Shown: in pieces, positions 43,877 to 49,203 of the stretch
Layout of the letters: each line of letters opens with the position of its first letter
Position numbering within the stretch: position 1 is the stretch's first letter
Assembly: GCF_004322395.1 (NCBI RefSeq)
Contig: NZ_SCTW01000093.1
Coordinates: 1 to 49,203 of the forward strand
Length of the DNA stretch: 49,203 nucleotides
Source of the DNA: Methylobacter sp.
GTDB lineage: Bacteria; Pseudomonadota; Gammaproteobacteria; Methylococcales; Methylomonadaceae
Direction: 5' to 3'
Position numbers and translations under genes: made by a program
Notes under the pieces: generated by a model
What the model saw: the letters and a program-made list of their open reading frames with translations, nothing else
Database searches by the model: none
Told to the model about the DNA's origin: nothing

Positions 43877-45017
43877 GATAATAATCCTGAATAATCTTTT
43901 CTGCTCGATGAGTCCAAGTATGGTGGGCGCGTACATTGTCGGCTGCGTTCGCGACGATTTTCTGTCTTGCCGCATCGTCGCTGAGATATTTATCGGCAAG
44001 TTCGGCAAAATCTTCTTCCGAAAACGGAACATAATGAACAAACGGTTCAAAAATTTCGAGTATACCGCCTTCGGCACTGTCGTCCGGCGTTCGCTTGGCA
44101 AACATCAGGCCGCCTGCCGACATCGCATCGAATACCCGAAAGTGTGGGCCGACGCCTTCATGCAGATTGAGTTTTGTCGATTGATATATCTGTTTCAGCT
44201 CCCGGCTGTGATCGACAAAATGATGATAATGGGGGCGGTATTGCGGCCAGTCCGTCCAGTTTTCGGAGCCATAGATTCGCATTGAGTCGGAACTTTGCAG
44301 AACCAATGACATCAATTGATGACGGTTTCTCAATCGCACCATCCGGCAGCCCAGGTCATAACGTAGGCGTTGGTCTTCTATATCGATTTTTTGCCCGTAG
44401 CGCTGCTCGACCAGCTCATAGGCCGAGGTAAGGTAAGTGATGTTTTCAAAGTTCTCGAAGCTGATCGCTTTCCAGTAGTCCAACAGTTCGTCGTGCAACT
44501 GGCCGAACTTGAGAGTTTGGTTTTGATAGTTACAAATCTCGCGGGACAGTTCTTCTTCGGTCCAAGGTTTAGGAATGTGGCCGACAAAAGAAAAATCCGA
44601 TACTGGTTGTTGGGGCTGGAAATCATAAGAGATTTCGCAGGCGCCGGGAGGCAACCAATCGACCAAACCGCCGTCCGCGGTAAAAGCGCGTTTCCAGTTG
44701 CCGCCAAAAAAATAAGTCATATCGCTGCCGTGATAATAATCGACGGTATGACCCAGCGTATCGACGATCCACGCGGCATGTTTGATATGTCGCGGCAGAT
44801 TCGGCAATTGGCTGCGCGAACGGTTCATTTCAAAAATCAGGTCGGGTTTGAATTGGTTGCAGAATTCCAGTAAGCAGGGTTCGTCGTACATGCTAGTCGA
44901 GGCAAATACCTCGACATTGTGTCGCTCAAACCCTCTTTTTAGTCCAAATAGTAAAGACAAATAAAATGTATTGGCGCGGGGCATGAATATGGCGGCGCGA
45001 AGTGGTTGCGAAGTCAT
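43866..45017 (-). CDS. CgeB-type glycosyltransferase
   Basis: The 383-residue product is the paralogue of the protein at 36694. Shared blocks are FEMNRSRSQLP, AAWIVDTLGH, DFSFVGHIPKPW, YGSENWTDW and FDAMSAGGLMFA. It heads the minus-strand operon and diverges from the nonulosonate genes at 45181. The two CgeB paralogues plus the two such domains in the 1298-residue protein give four related transferase domains in one locus, consistent with sequential sugar additions. Confidence 0.78.
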   Translation of the reverse strand: MTSQPLRAAIFMPRANTFYLSLLFGLKRGFERHNVEVFASTSMYDEPCLLEFCNQFKPDLIFEMNRSRSQLPNLPRHIKHAAWIVDTLGHTVDYYHGSDMTYFFGGNWKRAFTADGGLVDWLPPGACEISYDFQPQQPVSDFSFVGHIPKPWTEEELSREICNYQNQTLKFGQLHDELLDYWKAISFENFENITYLTSAYELVEQRYGQKIDIEDQRLRYDLGCRMVRLRNRHQLMSLVLQSSDSMRIYGSENWTDWPQYRPHYHHFVDHSRELKQIYQSTKLNLHEGVGPHFRVFDAMSAGGLMFAKRTPDDSAEGGILEIFEPFVHYVPFSEEDFAELADKYLSDDAARQKIVANAADNVRAHHTWTHRAEKIIQDYYRVV

Positions 45018-45073
45018 AGGTGGTGCGGTTCGATTTCTGGGTTAATAGTGTCGGGTATAACTTGTGTAGTTAT

Positions 45074-45102
45074 TTGGAGTTAAGTGTCTAGATAGCTATA
45101 AA
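45074..45102 (+). promoter_or_regulatory. Candidate promoter for the nonulosonate genes
   Basis: TATAAA (45097-45102) lies 17 nt after TTGGAG (45074-45079) in the divergent region between the minus-strand operon and neuA. Spacing is ideal and the -10 has five of six consensus bases, but the -35 is weak. The transcript would begin about 70 nt before ATG 45181. No sigma-28 or sigma-54 pattern was seen. Confidence 0.35.
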
Positions 45103-45180
45103 GCGAATTTTGTACTAGATTTGAACGGAAAGTCTAACATGTTGTTGATGCAAAAAGTTGAATTTACTCATCGAGAAAAT

Positions 45181-45885
45181 ATGCCCATACAAACGCTAAT
45201 CATCGTTCCGGCCAGGAGCGGCTCAAAAGGAATTTCGGATAAAAACATCAAATTACTGGGCGATAAGCCGTTGCTTGCATGGACGGCCAGGGCAATCGAA
45301 AAAGCTAATCCCGGCAATTGCGTTGCCGTTTTATCGACCGATTCCGAGCGTTACGCCGACGTGGGCCGCGAGGCCGGGCTGCATGTGCCTTTTATCCGGC
45401 CACTCGATTGCGCGAACGATACGGCTTCGGCATTGGTTGTGGTCGATCATGCGCTGCAATGGTTCACAGGCGAATATCATTATCTGCCTGAACAAGTGAT
45501 GTGGCTACAGCCGACTTCGCCTTTTCGGTCATCTGCTATAATTGAGCAAGCGTTGGCAATGATGGCGCAACGGAAGGCGGACTGCGTGATCGGCTGCAAG
45601 GAAATACACCGCGATTTGACGACGCTGTTCAGGACTCGGGACGGCTTTTTAACCGCGCTGAGCGAGGAGCGCGTGCAGACTCGGCGCCAGGATGTCGAGT
45701 CGTTATTGACGCCGAACGGCGCAATGTACCTGTGCAAGACTTCGGTTTTGCAGCAAAAACGGTCGTTTTATTCCGAACGCACGTTGCCGTTGGTTATGGA
45801 TGCGGTCATGAGCTTGGATATCGATACGCCAACCGACTGGGCCATGGCCGAGGCGTTGGTAACAGCAGGGTTGGTTGAACAATAA
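45181..45885 (+). CDS. legF: CMP-nonulosonate cytidylyltransferase (NeuA/LegF type)
   Basis: The enzyme activates a nonulosonic acid by coupling it to CMP. The 234-residue product has the family signature PARSGSKGISDKN, followed by LAWTARAI, the WLQPTSPFR segment and SLDIDTPTDW near the end. ATG 45181 gives the usual length; upstream in-frame starts (45121, 45139, 45148) add up to 20 unconserved residues. The neighbours legB, legC and legG make legionaminic acid the probable substrate. Confidence 0.8.
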   Translation: MPIQTLIIVPARSGSKGISDKNIKLLGDKPLLAWTARAIEKANPGNCVAVLSTDSERYADVGREAGLHVPFIRPLDCANDTASALVVVDHALQWFTGEYHYLPEQVMWLQPTSPFRSSAIIEQALAMMAQRKADCVIGCKEIHRDLTTLFRTRDGFLTALSEERVQTRRQDVESLLTPNGAMYLCKTSVLQQKRSFYSERTLPLVMDAVMSLDIDTPTDWAMAEALVTAGLVEQ

Positions 45886-45897
45886 CACAGTGAAGTT

Positions 45898-46878
45898 ATG
45901 GCAAATATATTAGTGACCGGGGCCGATGGGTTTATCGGTTCGCATCTTACCGAAATGCTGATTAAGCGGGGACACCAGGTTAAATCCTTATCCCAGTACA
46001 ATTCGTTTAATAACTGGGGATGGTTGGAAGACATCGATTGCCTGGACCAAGTCGAAGTGTTGAGCGGCGACGTCAGGGATCCGCATTATTGCAAACATAT
46101 CACCCAAGGCATCGATATTATCTACCATCTGGCTGCGTTGATCGCGATCCCTTATTCTTACGTGGCTCCTGACAGTTATGTCGACACTAATATCAAAGGC
46201 ACTTTAAATATTTGCCAAGCGGCTTTGGATAACCAAGTCCAGCGAGTAGTGCATACATCAACCAGCGAGGTCTATGGGACCGCCCGGTATGTGCCGATAG
46301 ATGAAAAACACCCTATGCAGCCGCAATCGCCTTATAGCGCAAGTAAAATTGCTGCCGACGCAATGGCGATGAGTTTTTACAATGCCTTTGGACTGCCGCT
46401 GACGATAGCCCGCCCTTTTAACACCTACGGTCCCAGACAATCGGCAAGAGCCGTGATTCCAACTATCATCACCCAGATTGCCAGCGGTAAAAAACAAATT
46501 CAGTTAGGCGATGTATCGCCGACACGGGATTTTAATTATGTGGAAGATACCTGTCGCGGATTTATTGCCCTTGCTGAGTCGGAGAGAACGCTCGGTGAGA
46601 CGGTTAACATCGGCTCCAATTCGGAAATATCGGTAGGCGATACGCTGAATATCATTAAAAACATCATGCATAGCGATGTAGAGTTTATTGTCGACGACCA
46701 GCGCTTACGTCCTGAAAAATCCGAAGTGAACCGGCTCTGGTGCGATAATACAAAAATTAAGGCGCTAACCGGTTTTGAACCCAGGATTGATATAACCGAA
46801 GGCTTGCGGCTAACGGTGGATTGGTTTTTAAATCCGGAAAACCTGAAAAAGTACAAGTCCGGTATCTACAATGTATGA
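45898..46878 (+). CDS. legB: NAD-dependent 4,6-dehydratase LegB
   Basis: LegB converts the nucleotide-activated GlcNAc to its 4-keto-6-deoxy form, the first committed step to legionaminic acid. The 326-residue SDR has VTGADGFIGSH (6-16), the TSTSEVYGTA active-site region and SPYSASKIAAD (YxxxK), with RPFNTYGPRQSARAV. The last 8 nt overlap legC, the characteristic LegB-LegC pairing. Campylobacter uses GDP-GlcNAc and Legionella UDP-GlcNAc; which applies cannot be told from sequence. Confidence 0.87.
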   Translation: MANILVTGADGFIGSHLTEMLIKRGHQVKSLSQYNSFNNWGWLEDIDCLDQVEVLSGDVRDPHYCKHITQGIDIIYHLAALIAIPYSYVAPDSYVDTNIKGTLNICQAALDNQVQRVVHTSTSEVYGTARYVPIDEKHPMQPQSPYSASKIAADAMAMSFYNAFGLPLTIARPFNTYGPRQSARAVIPTIITQIASGKKQIQLGDVSPTRDFNYVEDTCRGFIALAESERTLGETVNIGSNSEISVGDTLNIIKNIMHSDVEFIVDDQRLRPEKSEVNRLWCDNTKIKALTGFEPRIDITEGLRLTVDWFLNPENLKKYKSGIYNV

Positions 46879-48007
46879 CGACTTCATTCGTTTTGTCAGG
46901 GAAGTTTATCAGACTGATGAATTGATACCCTTACATGAGCCCCGGTTTCAGGGCCGGGAAAAAGAATACCTGATTGATGCTATAGACAGCACTTTCGTAT
47001 CCAGCGTCGGGAAATACGTCGACCGGTTCGAAAAAGATTGCGCCGAATATACCGGGGCAAAATATGCAGTCGCTACGGTTAACGGCACGGCAGCTTTGCA
47101 TACGGCATTGATGCTTGTCGGTGTTAAGCGGGATGAAGAAGTAATTACCCAAGCATTAACTTTTATTGCAACCTGCAATGCCATTCATTATTGCGGCGCT
47201 GAGCCGATTTTTGTCGATGTAGATAGGGCGACCTTAGGGCTATCTCCTCAAGCGTTGCAAGACTATCTGGATGAATTTGCCGAAGAGCGCAACGGCGAGA
47301 CCTGGAATAAACAAACCGGCAAACGGATTGCCGCCTGTCTACCCATGCATACGTTTGGGCATCCTGCCGATATGGACAGGATTGTACAAATATGTGAAAA
47401 ATATCATATTCCTCTGGTTGAAGATGCAGCAGAAGCGTTGGGCAGCACGTTAAACAATCAGCATTGCGGAACTTTTGGCCGAGTAGGCGTTTTAAGTTTT
47501 AACGGCAATAAAATCATGACGACCGGCGGTGGCGGAATGATTTTGACCGATGATGAAACCTTGGCAAAACAGGCCAAGCATCTGACCACGACAGCAAAAC
47601 AACCGCATTCATGGCAATTTATACATGATCAGGTAGGCTTTAATTACCGGATGCCCAATCTTAATGCTGCACTCGGTGTGGCGCAGCTTGAATGTGTGTC
47701 ATTATTCCTTGAGAAAAAGCGGAAGCTGGCTGCGAGATATATAGCTTGGGGACAGCAAAACGGGGTTCAATGTCTTATTGAGCCGAAAACCGCATGTTCG
47801 AATTACTGGTTAAATGCTGTAATGCTTGAAGATATGTCTGAGCGGGATGCTTTCTTAAAAGCAACAAATCAGCAAGGCGTAATGACAAGGCCAATCTGGG
47901 AACCCATGCATCAATTGTCCATGTACCGGCAGTGCCAAAAAGGCAACCTGGCTAATACGGAATGGGCGGCTGAGCGGGTTGTGAATATCCCAAGCAGTGT
48001 GATCTGA
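46871..48007 (+). CDS. legC: LegC-family PLP aminotransferase
   Basis: LegC adds the C4 amino group to the LegB product. The 378-residue DegT-fold protein has the VNGTAALHTAL loop, EVITQALTFIATCNAI, PLVEDAAEALGS, the PLP-lysine segment SFNGNKIMTTGGGGM and NYRMPNLNAALG. The start overlaps legB. The length and the AALHTA/NGNKI patterns fit LegC better than PseC. Confidence 0.87.
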   Translation: MYDDFIRFVREVYQTDELIPLHEPRFQGREKEYLIDAIDSTFVSSVGKYVDRFEKDCAEYTGAKYAVATVNGTAALHTALMLVGVKRDEEVITQALTFIATCNAIHYCGAEPIFVDVDRATLGLSPQALQDYLDEFAEERNGETWNKQTGKRIAACLPMHTFGHPADMDRIVQICEKYHIPLVEDAAEALGSTLNNQHCGTFGRVGVLSFNGNKIMTTGGGGMILTDDETLAKQAKHLTTTAKQPHSWQFIHDQVGFNYRMPNLNAALGVAQLECVSLFLEKKRKLAARYIAWGQQNGVQCLIEPKTACSNYWLNAVMLEDMSERDAFLKATNQQGVMTRPIWEPMHQLSMYRQCQKGNLANTEWAAERVVNIPSSVI

Positions 48008-48008
48008 A

Positions 48009-49187
48009 ATGCAGCAAACAAAGCGTAAAGTTTGCGTAGTAACCGGTTCCCGGGCTGAATATGGCCTGTTGTACTGGTTGATGAAAGAAATTCAGGGCGA
48101 TTCAGCTTTGGAGTTGCAAGTTATCGTCACAGGGATGCATCTTTCGCCGGAATTCGGCTTGACCTGGAAACAGATAGAGCAAGACGGCTTTGTTATTAGT
48201 CGTAAAGTGGAAATGCTGCTTTCATCGGATACGCCGGTTGGCATCAGTAAATCCATAGGCTTGGGCGTTATCGGTTTTGCCGATGCACTGGAATATTTGC
48301 AGCCGGATTTGCTGGTGGTTTTAGGTGACCGTTTCGAGACATTTGCCGCAGTTCAGGCTGCTATGACTCACCGCATACCTATCGCTCATATTCATGGCGG
48401 CGAAATAACGGAAGGTGCGGTTGACGATGCGATTCGCCACGCCATCACTAAAATGTCCCACTTGCATTTTACGGCAACTGAAAGCTATCGGCAGAGGGTC
48501 ATTCAGTTGGGGGAGCATCCTCAACGGGTTTTTAACACCGGCACGCCGGGTTTGGACAATATTTTTCGTTTGAAGCTGCTGGATAAGCCGGAGCTTGAAG
48601 AGGCTATTGATTTCAAATTGGGCAAGCGTAATTTGCTGGTGACTTTTCATCCAGTGACGTTGGAAACAGCGACGGCGGCGGCACAATTTGACAATCTTCT
48701 GAAAGCTCTGGATTGTTTTGACGATAGCCACATTATTTTTACCCAGCCAAATGCGGATACTGACGGCCGCGTGATTATAGGCATGATTGAGCAATACCGG
48801 CAGCGCTTCCCCGAGCGGATAGCATCTTTTGTGTCATTAGGGTCGTTACGTTACCTTTCGCTGCTGAAACATATCGATGCGGTAGTAGGAAATTCATCGA
48901 GCGGCTTGATAGAAGCGCCGGCTTTTAAGGTTGGGACAATTAACATCGGCGACAGACAAAGAGGGCGTCTTTGCGCTGACAGCGTGATTCATTGTGAGCC
49001 TGAAGTTGACGCTATCTTGAATGCATTCAACAGGCTTTTTTCCGAGGAATTTCAAAAAACACTGGATAAAGTCGAAAATCCTTATGGAAATAGTGGCGCT
49101 TCAATAAAAATAAAAGAGTTATTGAAGTCTCAAACTTTGGACGGTTTATTAAAAAAGACTTTTTATGATGTCGGTATTGGAGAATAA
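48009..49187 (+). CDS. legG: Hydrolysing nucleotide-sugar 2-epimerase (NeuC/LegG type)
   Basis: LegG removes the nucleotide and epimerises C2, giving the 2,4-diacetamido-trideoxymannose for the synthase. The 392-residue product has VTGSRAEYGLLYWLM, GDRFETFAAVQAA, HIHGGEITEGAVDDAIRHAI, TFHPVT and GNSSSGLIEAP. It starts 1 nt after legC. The acetyltransferase (LegH) that should precede this step is not in the window. Confidence 0.87.
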   Translation: MQQTKRKVCVVTGSRAEYGLLYWLMKEIQGDSALELQVIVTGMHLSPEFGLTWKQIEQDGFVISRKVEMLLSSDTPVGISKSIGLGVIGFADALEYLQPDLLVVLGDRFETFAAVQAAMTHRIPIAHIHGGEITEGAVDDAIRHAITKMSHLHFTATESYRQRVIQLGEHPQRVFNTGTPGLDNIFRLKLLDKPELEEAIDFKLGKRNLLVTFHPVTLETATAAAQFDNLLKALDCFDDSHIIFTQPNADTDGRVIIGMIEQYRQRFPERIASFVSLGSLRYLSLLKHIDAVVGNSSSGLIEAPAFKVGTINIGDRQRGRLCADSVIHCEPEVDAILNAFNRLFSEEFQKTLDKVENPYGNSGASIKIKELLKSQTLDGLLKKTFYDVGIGE

Positions 49188-49190
49188 GTA

Positions 49191-49203
49191 ATGAGTGTTT
49201 TTA
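49191..49203 (+). CDS. Start of the next gene, perhaps nonulosonate synthase (partial)
   Basis: ATG 49191 lies 3 nt after the legG stop and opens MSVF before the window ends. From gene order the expected product is the NeuB/LegI synthase, which condenses the sugar with phosphoenolpyruvate. Four codons cannot confirm this. Confidence 0.3.

Noticed and set aside
48321-48794. 157-codon minus-strand frame
   Set aside because: It is antisense to the NeuC-type gene and no conserved motif is visible.
1-49203. CRISPR arrays, tRNA or rRNA genes
   Set aside because: I found no regularly spaced direct repeats and no recognisable tRNA cloverleaf or rRNA segment; this was a reading by eye, not a covariance search.

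Overview
The window looks like a chromosomal segment of a gammaproteobacterium. The ribosomal proteins resemble E. coli forms (long zinc-free S14, L36 with the C/C/C/H zinc ligands, 337-residue RpoA), and dnaB is followed directly by alr as in many gammaproteobacteria. The short repeat signatures and the glycan gene mix recall methane-oxidising Methylococcales, but that placement is inference and no diagnostic methanotroph gene is present.

Positions 1-13.7 kb carry the end of tuf and then a complete, tightly packed S10-spc-alpha ribosomal run (rpsJ to rplQ, including secY, rpmJ and rpoA). There is a near-consensus internal promoter before rpsM and a hairpin terminator after rplQ. From 13.7 to 15.2 kb lies an insertion-sequence graveyard: a decayed ISAs1-type transposase on the minus strand, a perfect 21-bp inverted repeat, and a decayed IS5-type transposase on the plus strand. 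dnaB and alr follow, overlapping by ATGA. A second ISAs1 scrap sits behind alr.

From 18.5 kb to the end the window is a surface-glycan or protein-glycosylation locus. One long plus-strand run (18.5-39.9 kb, 16 genes, mostly overlapping or within about 25 bp) holds several parts: a radical SAM enzyme; a sugar epimerase; a GmhA-like isomerase; a fused nucleotidyltransferase/PfkB kinase; an orphan two-subunit thiamine-diphosphate E1 enzyme; a second radical SAM enzyme; and a 1298-residue double glycosyltransferase. Next comes a five-gene set (CysC-like kinase, methyltransferase, PEP-synthase-like kinase, class I amidotransferase, nucleotidyltransferase) matching the Campylobacter jejuni Cj1415-Cj1419 genes that make activated O-methyl phosphoramidate. 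It is followed by a sulfotransferase-fold protein, a CgeB-type glycosyltransferase, a DegT aminotransferase and an SDR.

A four-gene minus-strand operon (45.0-40.0 kb) encodes a CgeB-type glycosyltransferase, a methyltransferase, a NodU-type carbamoyltransferase and a radical SAM enzyme with its SPASM-like cysteines at the N-terminus. The last 4 kb, reading plus, are the beginning of a legionaminic-acid (nonulosonate) pathway: NeuA/LegF, LegB, LegC, LegG/NeuC and the first codons of the next gene. Taken together, the locus could build a glycan containing legionaminic acid and perhaps heptose, decorated with phosphoramidate, methyl and carbamoyl groups. The main proposal is that the sulfotransferase-fold protein at 35.3 kb transfers phosphoramidate from a PAPS-like 3'-phospho-CDP-amidate donor.
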